Assembly (NCBI GenBank): GCA_024685005.1
Contig: JAIKWF010000111.1
Location: 1-51,675 of the forward strand
Source: Lachnospiraceae bacterium
GTDB taxonomy: Bacteria; Bacillota; Clostridia; Lachnospirales; Lachnospiraceae
Length of the DNA stretch: 51,675 nt
Direction: 5' to 3'
In this document: piece after piece, positions 26,900-37,001 of the stretch
How the letters are laid out: each line of letters begins with the position of its first letter
How positions within the stretch are numbered: the stretch's first letter is position 1
The notes under the pieces: model-generated
The model's database searches: none
Told to the model about the DNA's origin: nothing
The model's input: the letters and a program-made list of their open reading frames with translations, nothing else
Made by a program: the position numbers and the translations under genes

Positions 26900-27751
26900 A
26901 TGGAATTTGAAAATTTCAGTGCAAAGACAAAAAGCGATGCCATCACGGAAGCCTGCACCAAATTCGGTGTTCCTTCCGATCAGCTTGAATATGAAGTAGT
27001 AGAAGAAGGAAGCAGCGGATTTTTGGGATTTGCTTCCAAAAATGCGGTGATCAGAGCAAGAGTAAAAGAAGCGCAGCCTGAAAAAACCGAAGCTGTACCT
27101 GTTGCCGAGAAGGTTGAGGCAAAGAAGGAAGAAGTAAAGGAAACCGTAAAAGAGCAGGTATCTGTTGCAGCGGAAGAAAAGAAGGAAGAAAAAGCAGAGG
27201 AAAAAAGAGTGATCAATCCCGTCAGTGCAGAGCACGGACAGGAACTTTGCAAAAAGGCAGAAGCTTTCCTTACGGAAGTATTCCATGCCATGAATGTTGC
27301 AGTTGTCATTGAGACAAGTTTTGATACCACCGAAAACAGCATGGATATCAACCTGTCCGGTGATGAGATGGGCGTTTTGATCGGTAAGAGAGGACAGACT
27401 CTTGATTCCATGCAGTATCTGGTATCCCTGGTAGTAAACAAGGGAGAAGAAGAGTATATCCGTATCAAAGTTGATACCGAGAATTACCGTCAGAGAAGAA
27501 AAGATACTCTGGAAAATCTTGCCAGAAATATTGCATTCAAGGTAAAGAGAACCAGAAGAAACTTTGCTTTGGAAGCAATGAATCCTTACGAAAGAAGGAT
27601 CATCCATTCCGCACTGCAGAATGACAAGTATGTAGAGACCTTCAGTGAAGGAACCGAGCCTTATCGTCACGTTGTTGTAAAGATCCGTGATGATGCTCCC
27701 ATGGACAGAGAAAAGAGATATGACAGGGGACGCAGAGGCGGCAGAAGATAA
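26900..27751 (+). CDS. jag: RNA-binding protein Jag (KhpB-like)
   Basis: This protein is a KH/R3H RNA-binding regulator, implicated in cell elongation and small-RNA binding in Firmicutes. It has a Jag_N domain (about 1-50, AITEACTKFGV and EGSSGFLGFASKNA), an Ala/Glu/Lys-rich linker (about 55-110), a KH domain (MGVLIGKRGQTLDSMQYLVS) and an R3H domain (NPYERRIIHSALQNDK). The ATG at 26900 is best, since AGGAGG is 6 bases upstream; an ATG at 26894 directly abuts AGGAGG. It follows yidC by 23 bases. Confidence 0.95.
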   Translation: MEFENFSAKTKSDAITEACTKFGVPSDQLEYEVVEEGSSGFLGFASKNAVIRARVKEAQPEKTEAVPVAEKVEAKKEEVKETVKEQVSVAAEEKKEEKAEEKRVINPVSAEHGQELCKKAEAFLTEVFHAMNVAVVIETSFDTTENSMDINLSGDEMGVLIGKRGQTLDSMQYLVSLVVNKGEEEYIRIKVDTENYRQRRKDTLENLARNIAFKVKRTRRNFALEAMNPYERRIIHSALQNDKYVETFSEGTEPYRHVVVKIRDDAPMDREKRYDRGRRGGRR

Positions 27752-27773
27752 TATTTAGTCAGATCATAGGAAC

Positions 27774-27822
27774 AAAAAAAGGCAGTCCTTCGTCCCTAAA
27801 CAGGTCGGGGAATGCCTTTTTT
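27774..27822 (+). terminator. Rho-independent terminator after jag
   Basis: A-run plus GGCA at 27774-27784 pairs with TGCC and a T-run of six at 27813-27822, around a structured 28-base centre. It lies 22 bases past jag, so mnmE may have its own promoter or read through. Confidence 0.7.
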
Positions 27823-27845
27823 AACAACAGTTACGGAGTATCACT

Positions 27846-29276
27846 ATGAGAACAGACACCATCGCATCCATTGCAACGGGCAGGAATGTCTCCGGTATCA
27901 GCATCATCAGGATCAGCGGAGAGCAGGCCGTTGCCGTTGCGGACCGTATTTTTATCACAAAAGAACAAAAGCACATTTTACAGAATGTAAAAAGTCATAC
28001 GATCCATTACGGTTATGTGATTTTTCCCACCTCTGGCGGGGAGGAAGAAAAAGAAGAAATCATCGATGAAGTGCTGGTCTCTGTTATGCTGGCGCCGAAA
28101 AGCTATACGGCGGAAGATGTGGTGGAGATCAATTGCCACGGAGGTATCACGGTTACAAATACGGTACTGGAGGCAGTTCTTCATGCCGGTGCCAGACTGG
28201 CGGAACCGGGTGAATTTACCAAACGTGCTTTTCTAAACGGAAGGATCGATTTGTCAGAAGCGGAAGCGGTTATGGATCTGATCAATGCCTCCTCAAAAGC
28301 CGCTGTTTCCAATTCGGAAAAACAGCTTCGGGGAGTTTTAAAAGAAAAGATCGAATCTCTTCGTAAACAGATCCTTCATGAAACTGCTTTTATCGAATCC
28401 GCATTGGATGACCCGGAGCATTTTGATCTGACGGGATATCCGGAAAGCCTGGATGAAAAGATCACAAGGCTTCTTGAAGAAGTAACTGCCCTGCTGGAAA
28501 GCTCCGAAGAAGGGGCACTTTTGAAAAACGGCATCAAAACAGTGATCCTGGGAAAACCCAATGTGGGAAAATCAACCCTTCTGAATCTTCTGCTGGGACA
28601 GGAAAAAGCCATTGTCACAGATATAGCGGGCACCACCAGGGATGTTTTGGAAGAAACGTTGATGATACGGGGAATTCCCTTTGTTTTATCGGATACGGCG
28701 GGGATCAGAAATACGGCGGATCCGGTGGAAAAAATCGGCGTGGACCGGGCCAGAGAAGCGGCCATGGATGCGGATCTTGTGCTGTATCTTGTAGATTCTA
28801 CCGCGGATTTTGATGAAGAGGATCTGGCCGTTCTTCGCATGATCAATGATAAAAAAGTGATCCTGCTTTTAAATAAGTCAGATCTGGAAGAAGGTTTGCA
28901 GGCAAAAAGAATCAGTGAAGCACTGACAAAAAGCGAGATCAGTCAGCATCACAATATTGTTCGCATCCTTTCCATTTCAGCCAAGGAAAATAAGGGAATT
29001 GACGGGTTAAAGGATGTAACCCAGGAGCTTTTTTTCAAGGGTTCCCTGCAGACAAACGATCAGATTTTTATCACCAATATGCGTCATAAAGAGGCATTAA
29101 GCGAAACAAAACAGTCCCTTTTACATGTAAGGGAAAGTATTCAAAACGGAATGCCGGAGGATTTTTATTCCATCGATCTGATGGATGCTTATACTTCCCT
29201 GGGCCGGATCATCGGACAGGAAGTGGATGATGATCTGATCGAAGAGATTTTTTCGGAATTTTGTATGGGTAAATAA
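27846..29276 (+). CDS. mnmE: tRNA uridine-5-carboxymethylaminomethyl modification GTPase MnmE
   Basis: MnmE with MnmG modifies U34 of tRNAs reading split codons. The 476 residues show the N-terminal formyl-THF-binding domain (start [12 protein letters not shown]), a helical domain, a G domain with P-loop GKPNVGKS (236-243), DTAG, and NKSD, and the C-terminal conserved Cys in FCMGK. GGAG precedes the ATG. It is followed directly by mnmG, whose ATG is 1 base past the stop. Confidence 0.97.
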   Translation: MRTDTIASIATGRNVSGISIIRISGEQAVAVADRIFITKEQKHILQNVKSHTIHYGYVIFPTSGGEEEKEEIIDEVLVSVMLAPKSYTAEDVVEINCHGGITVTNTVLEAVLHAGARLAEPGEFTKRAFLNGRIDLSEAEAVMDLINASSKAAVSNSEKQLRGVLKEKIESLRKQILHETAFIESALDDPEHFDLTGYPESLDEKITRLLEEVTALLESSEEGALLKNGIKTVILGKPNVGKSTLLNLLLGQEKAIVTDIAGTTRDVLEETLMIRGIPFVLSDTAGIRNTADPVEKIGVDRAREAAMDADLVLYLVDSTADFDEEDLAVLRMINDKKVILLLNKSDLEEGLQAKRISEALTKSEISQHHNIVRILSISAKENKGIDGLKDVTQELFFKGSLQTNDQIFITNMRHKEALSETKQSLLHVRESIQNGMPEDFYSIDLMDAYTSLGRIIGQEVDDDLIEEIFSEFCMGK

Positions 29277-29277
29277 T

Positions 29278-31410
29278 ATGAACGAAACAGAAAAAAAGTT
29301 AGCAATAACTAATTTTTTAAAGGATGAAAACAATCGGGAAGAAGATATCAGGCAGATTGTGGATATCTGTGTGGTGGGCGCAGGACATGCAGGCTGCGAA
29401 GCGGCCCTGGCAGGAGCCAGAAACGGCCTGGATACAGTGATCTTTACTGTCAGTGTGGACAGCATTGCACTGATGCCCTGTAATCCCAATGTAGGAGGAT
29501 CTTCCAAAGGTCATCTGGTCAGGGAACTGGATGCTTTGGGAGGCGAGATGGGAAAAAACATCGATAAAACCTTTATCCAGTCCAAGATGCTCAATTCTTC
29601 CAAAGGCCCAGCCGTACATTCCCTCCGGGCTCAGGCAGACAAGCAGGCTTATACCCGTTGTATGAGAAGGGTTCTGGAGAATCAGGAACATTTGACAATA
29701 AAGCAGGCGGAGGTCTGTGAGCTTTTGACCACCAGCCGGACACCGGATGAAGAAAGCAGTGCAACAAAGCAGATCATCGGTCTTAAAATCGCCAGCGGCG
29801 GCGTATATCTGTGCAGGGCAGTGGTACTTGCAACGGGAACTTACTTAAACGCCAGATGTCTTTGCGGAGAGATGATCACCCATACAGGGCCGAACGGTCT
29901 TATGGCAGCAACCCATCTGACACAGAATCTGATAGATCTTGGAATTGAGGTACAGCGTTTCAAAACGGGAACACCCGCCAGAATGGATAAACGGTCTTTG
30001 GATTTTTCGAAAATGGAGATTCAAAAGGGAGATGACCGGATCACTCCTTTTTCCTTTTCCACGGATCCGGAAGGAATGCAGACAGAGCAGGCTTATTGCT
30101 ATCTGACCTATACCAACGAAAAAACCCATGAGATCATTAAGGCAAATCTGGACAGATCTCCTATTTATGCCGGCATCATTGAAGGAACCGGTCCCAGATA
30201 TTGTCCCTCCATCGAAGATAAGGTGGTAAAATTTGCCGAAAAAGAAAGACATCAGGTCTTTATTGAACCGGAAGGATTATATACCAATGAGATGTATGTG
30301 GGAGGCATGTCCTCCTCGCTGCCGGAGGATGTACAGCTGAAAATGTACAGAACGGTTCCCGGCATGGAAAACTGCGTCATCGTCCGGAATGCTTATGCCA
30401 TTGAATATGATTGTATCAAGGCAACCCAGCTGGATCACTCTCTGGGCTTTATGAAGATCACGGGTCTTTACGGCGCCGGTCAGATCAACGGCAGCAGCGG
30501 ATATGAAGAAGCTGCCGCCCAGGGGCTTTTAGCCGGGATCAATGCGGCAATGTATTGTTTGGATAAAGCACCCATTACCCTGGATCGCAGCGATGGTTAT
30601 CTGGGAGTTTTGGTAGATGATCTTGTGACAAAAGAAACCAGGGAGCCTTACAGAATGATGACTTCCCGGTCGGAATACAGACTGCTTCTCCGTCAGGATA
30701 ATGCGGACCTTCGTCTCAGGGAAAAGGGATATGAAGCGGGTCTTGTAACAAAAGAGCAGCTTGATTACGTAAAAGAAAAACAAAGGATCATCGAAAGCGA
30801 AGCAAGGCGGCTGAAAGAAACCAAAGTGGGAGCCAATAAAAAGATCCAGGATTTCCTTCTTTCCTGTGACAGCACTCCCATTAAAACCGCGGTTTCCCTG
30901 GCAGAGCTGATCTCAAGGCCGGAGCTTTCCTATGAACGGATCGCCCCCATAGATGAGGAACGTCCCGTTTTTGTCATCCAAAACAAGCCGCGGTTTGAGA
31001 TCGTGGAAAATCCTCTGCGAAAGCAGAGCAGCAGCCGGTCGGCATTGGAAGAGCGGTTTTTGGATCTGCGTTTTTTGGAAAAAGAAGAAGCAGCAAAGGC
31101 AGAAGAGGCTTCAGATATCGAAAAACAGATCCTTGCGGATATCTGTCGTCAGATCAATATTACGGTAAAATACGAAGGATATATCAAACGACAGGAAAAA
31201 CAGGTGGAAAGCTTTAAAAAGATCGAGCATAAAAAGATCCCCGCTGATCTTGATTACAGCGCTATCACCAATCTGCGGCTGGAAGCAAGACAGAAACTGG
31301 ATCAGATCAGACCCCAGTCCGTGGGCCAGGCCTCCCGTATTTCCGGGGTATCGCCGGCGGATATCTCCGTCCTTTTGATCTATCTGGAAAACCTGAAAAA
31401 AGAAAGTTAG
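29278..31410 (+). CDS. mnmG: tRNA uridine modification enzyme MnmG
   Basis: MnmG is the FAD-dependent partner of MnmE. The dinucleotide-binding motif [19 protein letters not shown] is at about 33-51, and the two family motifs [17 protein letters not shown] and [20 protein letters not shown] are intact. At 710 residues it exceeds the usual 620-640, because of an N-terminal extension (about 28 residues), a small insert near 145-165 and a charged Lys/Glu/Ala-rich insert at about 575-620. The start overlaps the spacing to mnmE, suggesting translational coupling. Confidence 0.97.
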   Translation: MNETEKKLAITNFLKDENNREEDIRQIVDICVVGAGHAGCEAALAGARNGLDTVIFTVSVDSIALMPCNPNVGGSSKGHLVRELDALGGEMGKNIDKTFIQSKMLNSSKGPAVHSLRAQADKQAYTRCMRRVLENQEHLTIKQAEVCELLTTSRTPDEESSATKQIIGLKIASGGVYLCRAVVLATGTYLNARCLCGEMITHTGPNGLMAATHLTQNLIDLGIEVQRFKTGTPARMDKRSLDFSKMEIQKGDDRITPFSFSTDPEGMQTEQAYCYLTYTNEKTHEIIKANLDRSPIYAGIIEGTGPRYCPSIEDKVVKFAEKERHQVFIEPEGLYTNEMYVGGMSSSLPEDVQLKMYRTVPGMENCVIVRNAYAIEYDCIKATQLDHSLGFMKITGLYGAGQINGSSGYEEAAAQGLLAGINAAMYCLDKAPITLDRSDGYLGVLVDDLVTKETREPYRMMTSRSEYRLLLRQDNADLRLREKGYEAGLVTKEQLDYVKEKQRIIESEARRLKETKVGANKKIQDFLLSCDSTPIKTAVSLAELISRPELSYERIAPIDEERPVFVIQNKPRFEIVENPLRKQSSSRSALEERFLDLRFLEKEEAAKAEEASDIEKQILADICRQINITVKYEGYIKRQEKQVESFKKIEHKKIPADLDYSAITNLRLEARQKLDQIRPQSVGQASRISGVSPADISVLLIYLENLKKES

Positions 31411-31413
31411 ACT

Positions 31414-32190
31414 ATGGAAAAAAAAGAGTATCTGATAAAGACTTTGGAACAGTTTCATATTGTATTAACTGATGAGCAGACAGAGCAGCTTTTACTGTTT
31501 TATGAAATGCTGATCGAAAAAAATAAGGTGATGAATCTGACTGCCATCACGGAGTTTGAAGAGACCTGCGAAAAGCATTTTTTGGACAGTCTTTCCTTAT
31601 GCAGACTTTTCGGAAAGTGTGCTCCCCTGCCTTCCATGGATGAAAAAAGTAAGCAGAAGCTTACTTTAATAGATGTGGGCTGCGGTGCGGGTTTTCCCGG
31701 AATTCCCCTTGCCATTGCCTTTCCCTTTTTTCAGGTGACGCTTCTGGACTCTTTGAATAAGCGGGTCCTGTTTTTACAGGAGGTTATCGACGCTCTTCAT
31801 CTTTCCAATTGCAAGGCATATCATGGCCGGGCGGAGGAATTTGCCAGATTAAAAGACAGACGGGAGCAGTATGATCTTGCCGTATCCAGAGCAGTGGCAG
31901 GTTTGCCGGTGCTTTGCGAATATTGCCTTCCCTTTGTGAAAAAGGATGGTATTTTTGTGGCTTACAAATCAGCGAAGATCAAAGAAGAAGCTGCAGAAGC
32001 CGGCCGCAGTATCCGTCTTTTGGGGGGCGCATTTGAAATGGAAGAGGAGTTTACCCTTCCTGCGATCCATACCCATGAAAAAACGGATCACATACAAAAT
32101 TACAGGAATCTGTACGTGATCCGAAAGGTTTCCGGGACACCGAAAGCATATCCGAGAAAAGCGGGAACCGCTGCCAAAAATCCGCTTTAG
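31414..32190 (+). CDS. rsmG: 16S rRNA (guanine-N7) methyltransferase RsmG
   Basis: RsmG (GidB) makes m7G527 in 16S rRNA using SAM. The 258-residue protein has the SAM motif LIDVGCGAGFPGIPLAIAFP, the early segment NKVMNLTAITEFEETCEKHF, and the family AVAGLPVLCEYCLPF. It follows mnmG by 3 bases. Its final 4 bases overlap, tail to tail, with the response-regulator gene on the other strand, leaving no room for a conventional terminator. Confidence 0.96.
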   Translation: MEKKEYLIKTLEQFHIVLTDEQTEQLLLFYEMLIEKNKVMNLTAITEFEETCEKHFLDSLSLCRLFGKCAPLPSMDEKSKQKLTLIDVGCGAGFPGIPLAIAFPFFQVTLLDSLNKRVLFLQEVIDALHLSNCKAYHGRAEEFARLKDRREQYDLAVSRAVAGLPVLCEYCLPFVKKDGIFVAYKSAKIKEEAAEAGRSIRLLGGAFEMEEEFTLPAIHTHEKTDHIQNYRNLYVIRKVSGTPKAYPRKAGTAAKNPL

Positions 32191-32960
32191 TTTTTTGACA
32201 GCTGACTGTATTTCTGTTTTACGAAGAATTTGTCCAGGTTGCTTAAGATCTGGACTTTGGTAGCATTTTTGAGCATATATCCTGCGGGTTTTAAGAGCAT
32301 GACCCGCATGATGGTCTCACGGTCGTTTCTTCCCGTTAAGAACATAACGGGAATATCTTTGGAGAATTGTTCGCTTTTGAGCATTTCAAATACTTTTAAT
32401 CCGTTTGCCACAGGCATGTCATAATCCAAAAGGATCAGATCCACATGATTTCTCGAAAGCCAGGTAATGGCCTGCATTCCGGATTTTGCCATTCCCACCT
32501 TGTAATCATCCTTCAGCCATTCCTTTAAGATGTGCATAAATCCTACATCATCATCCACCAGAAGGATGGATTTTTTTCGCTGATCGATCTCCGTCTCGCT
32601 GGTCATGGCGTTGATCCGTTCCACGAAATGATTCATATCCAGCGGACGCTCGAAAATCTCCGTAAACAGATGGGAAGGAATAAAGGGGGAAATATCTTCC
32701 ATTTCCGGTTTGTTTCCGATAAATACCAGCATCTTGTCTTTTTCCACGCAAAGGTCTTTTAAAAATACCAGAACGCTTTGGTTTTCCGAAATGGTTTCAT
32801 CGGCGTAAAGAACCAGGAGGTTGGAGCTTTCCTGATATTTTCCGATCTCTTCCACATCGAAGGATACTTCCCTGACTTCAAATCCCGAATCAAGGAGATT
32901 GGAAGCAAGAGCATTTACCATGAAAGTTCTTTCTTCTCTGATCAACAAAACTGCACTCAT
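32187..32960 (-). CDS. Response regulator: degenerate receiver + intact receiver, no DNA-binding domain
   Basis: The 257-residue protein has two receiver-like domains. The N-terminal one (about 1-120) lacks the phosphoacceptor Asp (Tyr at that position) and the conserved Lys-Pro (ERPL instead). The second (about 130-250) is complete: acidic VDDD at 135-138, D179 in LILLDYDMP, Thr209 and K224 (LKPAGY). There is no output domain, so the signal probably acts through protein contacts or passes to another protein. It lies 21 bases downstream of the EAL-kinase gene and likely receives phosphate from its Hpt. Confidence 0.85.
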   Translation of the reverse strand: MSAVLLIREERTFMVNALASNLLDSGFEVREVSFDVEEIGKYQESSNLLVLYADETISENQSVLVFLKDLCVEKDKMLVFIGNKPEMEDISPFIPSHLFTEIFERPLDMNHFVERINAMTSETEIDQRKKSILLVDDDVGFMHILKEWLKDDYKVGMAKSGMQAITWLSRNHVDLILLDYDMPVANGLKVFEMLKSEQFSKDIPVMFLTGRNDRETIMRVMLLKPAGYMLKNATKVQILSNLDKFFVKQKYSQLSKN

Positions 32961-32981
32961 AATAGTCCTCCGTGGGTTCTT

Positions 32982-35900
32982 TTATCGGTTTTCCAGAATG
33001 GTGCCGACATATTCCTGCAGTTTTTCCCATTCCAGATTGGAAGAAAGATCCTGGATCTTTCTGATCTGTTCATCCTGCTCATCAGAGAGCCGGTGTTCCG
33101 TTACGGAAGAAAGGACAAATGCAATATTGTCACTGTCCAGGGACTTGGCAAATTCCTGTATGGTGGAAATGGCATCGATCCATTCTTTATCAGACAGCAT
33201 GTCCTTCTTTTCGTTTTCATTTTCGTTTTTATTCATGGAAAAGCCCTGGTAACTGAGCAGGAGGGAAAGCATGGATTCATGATTGTCCCTGATAAATCCC
33301 GTATCATTTTCCTTTGCGGCCATTTCCAGATTTTTAGCCTGCTCCGACAAAGACTCGGCGCCGATAATGGCGGCGGTACTTTTTATGGCATGTACTTCGA
33401 TGCCGTATCTTTGCCAGTCTTCTTTTTTAAAGCTTTCTTTGATGATCCTTACCTTAGAGGGAATATCCTCGGTAAAGGCGGCAAACACATTTTTATAAAT
33501 GGGAAGGCTGTCACAGTGCTGCAATCCCAGATCCGTATTGATGCCTGCCTTTTGCAAAAACCAGATCCAGTCGTCTTTTTCGGTGGCAGGATCTGCCGGA
33601 GGAATCTCTTCTGCCGGCGGCGGGGTAGTGTCGATGATGGGATCATCTGCTGCCTCAACTGTCGCATCCTGCTGCTCTTCGTTTCTGAGGATCTTATAAC
33701 CCGGCAGATAGATCAAAAGCAGATTCATCAGCTGCTTGCCGTTGACGGGTTTTGTAATGTAATCCTGGAATCCTTCATTCAGGAAACGTTCCTTTGCACC
33801 TGCGATGGCGTTTGCTGTAAGAGCGATAACGGCGGCATCCTTGCTCATGTTGTTATCCATATTTTTCAGGTTTTGCAGGGTTTCTATGCCATCCATATCC
33901 GGCATTCTGTAATCCAGCAAAATGATATCATAGCTGGTCCGCTGCACCAGATCCAGACATTCTTTTCCGCTTTGTGCCTCGTCGATCAGGGCTTTCGTAT
34001 TGGATAACAGTTCCCGTACAACCACTCTGTTTACGGTATTGTCGTCTACGATCAGGATCTTGGCATCGGAGGTTACAAAGAAGTCTGTATCTTCCGGCGG
34101 CGCTGAGGATGTATATTTTTCCAGGGCTTTGATCCCGCTATGATCCACCACTCTCTGGGGAAGTTTAATGGTAAAGGTACTTCCCTTGGTGTAGATACTG
34201 TTTACTTCAATGGTGCCGTTCATCAGCGTCAGGATCTGATGGGTAATGGCAAGTCCCAGGCCGGAGCCTTCGATGGTCTTATTCTTTTCCGTATCCAGTC
34301 TGGTAAATTTTTCAAAGAGGAAAGGAATATCCTTTTCCTGAATTCCGATACCCGTATCTTTCACCTTAAAGATCAGATTCACCTGGTTCGGAGAGATGGT
34401 TTCAAACATCATACGCAGGGTGACAGATCCGCTCTCCGTGTATTTTACGGCGTTGTTCAAGATATTTAAGAGGATCTGCCGGATCCGCATTTCATCGCCG
34501 AAAAGCCGGCAGGGCGTTTTGGGATCCAGGTCCACGATGAAGGAAAGCTTCTTATTATTTGCCTTTTGCTCCATCATGGAAACCACGTCGGATAGTACCT
34601 TGTTCAGGTCATATTCGCTTTCCGTAATGGTCAGCTTGCCGGACTCGATCTTAGAAAAGTCCAGTACATCATTGATCAGCGACAAAAGGGTGCGGCCTGC
34701 ACCTTCAATGGTTTTGGCATATTCCAGGATCTTTGCGTCTTTGCTTTCCCGAAGGATCATTTCATCCATACCCAGTACCGCATTGATGGGGGTGCGGATC
34801 TCATGGGACATATTGGCGATGAAGCTGGTCATGGCTTCATTTGATGCAATGGCTTTTTCCTCCTCTTTTTTTGCAAGTTTTGTAGCGCGCATTACGTTGA
34901 TGAATTCGTTCTGCGATACGGGGTTGGAGAAATAGAAGCCTTGAAGATAATCAATATCAAAATCATGCGCCATATCGATCTGCTGCTGTGATTCGATACC
35001 GGAGATGATGATCTTCTTTTTCATCTTTTTGATCATGGCTATGGAAGAATCAAGAATGATCTGGCCGGTGTCGGAATTCTCCGCCTGCCGCAGGATCATT
35101 TTGTCGATCTTTACACAGTTGATATCCAGATGGAAAATGGAATGGATGTTGGAATAGCCCACGCCGTAATCATTGACCGTAAAGTTGCAGCCGAATTCCC
35201 GCAGAGTGTTAATGAAGGAATCAAGGGCTTTAAAATCCGTAGCGGCAGCGGACTCCATGATCTCAAAGGTGATCCGGCTTGGATCCACGTTATAACGGGA
35301 GATCAGACCGATGATCCGCTCTGCGTAATTTACCTGGATACACTGTACCACGGAAAGATTGATGCTCAGGCTTTCAATACCCATTTCAACGGGAATACCG
35401 CTGTTCAGGAACTTACATACTTCTTCGAGAACGAAATCTCCCAGATCAAAGATCAGCCCGCCTCTTTCCGCAATGGGAAGAAACTCATCCGGATACAGAT
35501 CCCCCACTTCCTCATCGTGAAGACGCAACAGTGCTTCACCGGAGCAGATGGAAAGATTCCTGGAGGAATAAATAGGCTGATAAAAGACTTCAAAATTACG
35601 ATTCCGCAGACCGTTTAAGATCAGTTTCTCGATTTTGCTCTGTTTTAAGATCTCATTGAGACCGAATCTTGTGATGACACCGTCTTCCGTGGGAATGTCA
35701 TTTGTCAGCGTCGCATGGACCATGGACATGATTTCCGGAATATTGTGCAGCTCCGAAGGAATGCTGGCCAGTACCACGCATGCGTCAAAATGATTGAGTC
35801 TTCCCTGGAACTCCCAGCCTTTTTGAAACCGGTCGGAGATATTTTTCGAAATCTGCAGTGCATCATCATAGGTATTTTGATCATCAAGTACCACAAAAGT

Positions 35901-36818
35901 TCCCGGTCCCACATAATAGATGCTGTTTTTGTTGACCATGGTTGACAGATATTCCACGGTCATGACCGTCAGCTGCTCGATATTGGCAGGACCGATGATC
36001 TGCATCAGATTCAGAGGGTTTCGCATTTTAATGCAGATCACGTGAAAAGGAGATCCGACCCTGAGAAAAATAGAAAGATCCTGCAAAAGAGCGGCATGGT
36101 TCAGAATCCCGGTACGATGATCTACCCTGTCATCCTCATTTTCCACCGTGATCATGATACCGGTCATGGCAAGGGCTTCCGAAAACAGTTCGCAGTGAAC
36201 ACCCAAAAATACGAACTGGGTAATGGTGCCGATGGCTACGATGACAAAGAAATAGATCATAACCTGTTTGATCTTCGGAGTAATGGATTGCCAGAAAAAG
36301 AACAGAACCACAATGGCAAAAAGGAAATACATCACACTGACGCCGTACAAAAAGTAGATACCGGCGTTGCGCTGGTAAACGCGATCTGCGGCGGTGTGGG
36401 TGTATATGAAATGCGTCCAGGGATTTGTAATGGACACGAGGGTGGTAAGATACATGGGGAATTCGTAGATAATCCGTTTGTGGTAACCGAGTTTTTGATT
36501 GGCACCTGTGATGATGGAGACATAAAAACAAAAGAGGGGTGCCAGCAGAGGGTGGAACAGAAAATAAACATATTGGGCAACGACAAGGGCATAAAAAGCA
36601 GGATCACTTGTCGTACTGAGCGGTCTCGTAGCCGAGGTGACCATATTGCAGACAGCGGTGATCAAAATGTTGAAAAAGATCACTATGAAGATCTTATTGT
36701 GAATCCTTTTACGTTTTCCGTGAACGAAGGTGTAATACAGACAGGAAATACAGATAAAGATCGTCGAAATCTGAAATCCGGAACCCTCAATCACGGAGGC
36801 GATTGAATATCCTTCCAT
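32982..36818 (-). CDS. Hybrid phosphorelay kinase: membrane sensor, degenerate GGDEF, EAL, HK, REC, Hpt
   Basis: This 1278-residue protein has about seven hydrophobic segments in residues 15-225. A GGDEF-like region follows (about 235-385) with GPGTF (304-308) instead of GGDEF, so no cyclase activity is expected. The EAL domain (about 395-645) has E428 (EALLR), N487, E519, K570, E609 and Q626, but the DD motif is N549-D550, so hydrolysis is doubtful. Then come HisKA with H672 (MSHEIRTP), HATPase with DTGIGI and GSGLGLAI, receiver with D969 (LLDYRMP), an acidic Pro-rich linker, Hpt with H1143 (VHAIKST) and an extra helical C-terminal domain. The response regulator follows 21 bases later. Confidence 0.88.
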   Translation of the reverse strand: MEGYSIASVIEGSGFQISTIFICISCLYYTFVHGKRKRIHNKIFIVIFFNILITAVCNMVTSATRPLSTTSDPAFYALVVAQYVYFLFHPLLAPLFCFYVSIITGANQKLGYHKRIIYEFPMYLTTLVSITNPWTHFIYTHTAADRVYQRNAGIYFLYGVSVMYFLFAIVVLFFFWQSITPKIKQVMIYFFVIVAIGTITQFVFLGVHCELFSEALAMTGIMITVENEDDRVDHRTGILNHAALLQDLSIFLRVGSPFHVICIKMRNPLNLMQIIGPANIEQLTVMTVEYLSTMVNKNSIYYVGPGTFVVLDDQNTYDDALQISKNISDRFQKGWEFQGRLNHFDACVVLASIPSELHNIPEIMSMVHATLTNDIPTEDGVITRFGLNEILKQSKIEKLILNGLRNRNFEVFYQPIYSSRNLSICSGEALLRLHDEEVGDLYPDEFLPIAERGGLIFDLGDFVLEEVCKFLNSGIPVEMGIESLSINLSVVQCIQVNYAERIIGLISRYNVDPSRITFEIMESAAATDFKALDSFINTLREFGCNFTVNDYGVGYSNIHSIFHLDINCVKIDKMILRQAENSDTGQIILDSSIAMIKKMKKKIIISGIESQQQIDMAHDFDIDYLQGFYFSNPVSQNEFINVMRATKLAKKEEEKAIASNEAMTSFIANMSHEIRTPINAVLGMDEMILRESKDAKILEYAKTIEGAGRTLLSLINDVLDFSKIESGKLTITESEYDLNKVLSDVVSMMEQKANNKKLSFIVDLDPKTPCRLFGDEMRIRQILLNILNNAVKYTESGSVTLRMMFETISPNQVNLIFKVKDTGIGIQEKDIPFLFEKFTRLDTEKNKTIEGSGLGLAITHQILTLMNGTIEVNSIYTKGSTFTIKLPQRVVDHSGIKALEKYTSSAPPEDTDFFVTSDAKILIVDDNTVNRVVVRELLSNTKALIDEAQSGKECLDLVQRTSYDIILLDYRMPDMDGIETLQNLKNMDNNMSKDAAVIALTANAIAGAKERFLNEGFQDYITKPVNGKQLMNLLLIYLPGYKILRNEEQQDATVEAADDPIIDTTPPPAEEIPPADPATEKDDWIWFLQKAGINTDLGLQHCDSLPIYKNVFAAFTEDIPSKVRIIKESFKKEDWQRYGIEVHAIKSTAAIIGAESLSEQAKNLEMAAKENDTGFIRDNHESMLSLLLSYQGFSMNKNENENEKKDMLSDKEWIDAISTIQEFAKSLDSDNIAFVLSSVTEHRLSDEQDEQIRKIQDLSSNLEWEKLQEYVGTILENR

Positions 36819-36918
36819 CCCTTGCCCTCACAATTGTGCTTACAATAATACAATCTTACAAGTTATTTTACTACAATGTGTGATAAAAAGCCATATTTTT
36901 GTGCAATTTCCGTAATAT

Positions 36919-36947
36919 TTGCAATCCATATTTTTTTGTTCTATAAT
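36919..36947 (+). promoter_or_regulatory. Sigma-A-type promoter of the antiporter operon
   Basis: TTGCAA (36919-36924) and TATAAT (36942-36947) are 17 bases apart and precede the antiporter ATG by 55 bases. The AAGAAGGAAT ribosome site follows. The rest of the 183-base divergent spacer is AT-rich, and the opposing promoter of the kinase is not clear to me. Confidence 0.7.
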
Positions 36948-37001
36948 GAGTATTCTTGAGAACAACAGAAAAAAATATAATAAAAAAAAGAAGGAATAGA
37001 A

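Noticed and set aside
32778-34007. A 409-codon plus-strand frame opposite the kinase and response regulator
   Set aside because: It crosses the junction of two real minus-strand genes and encodes no recognisable family.
36030-36050. CACGTGAAA resembling parS inside the kinase gene
   Set aside because: At least six positions differ from the consensus.
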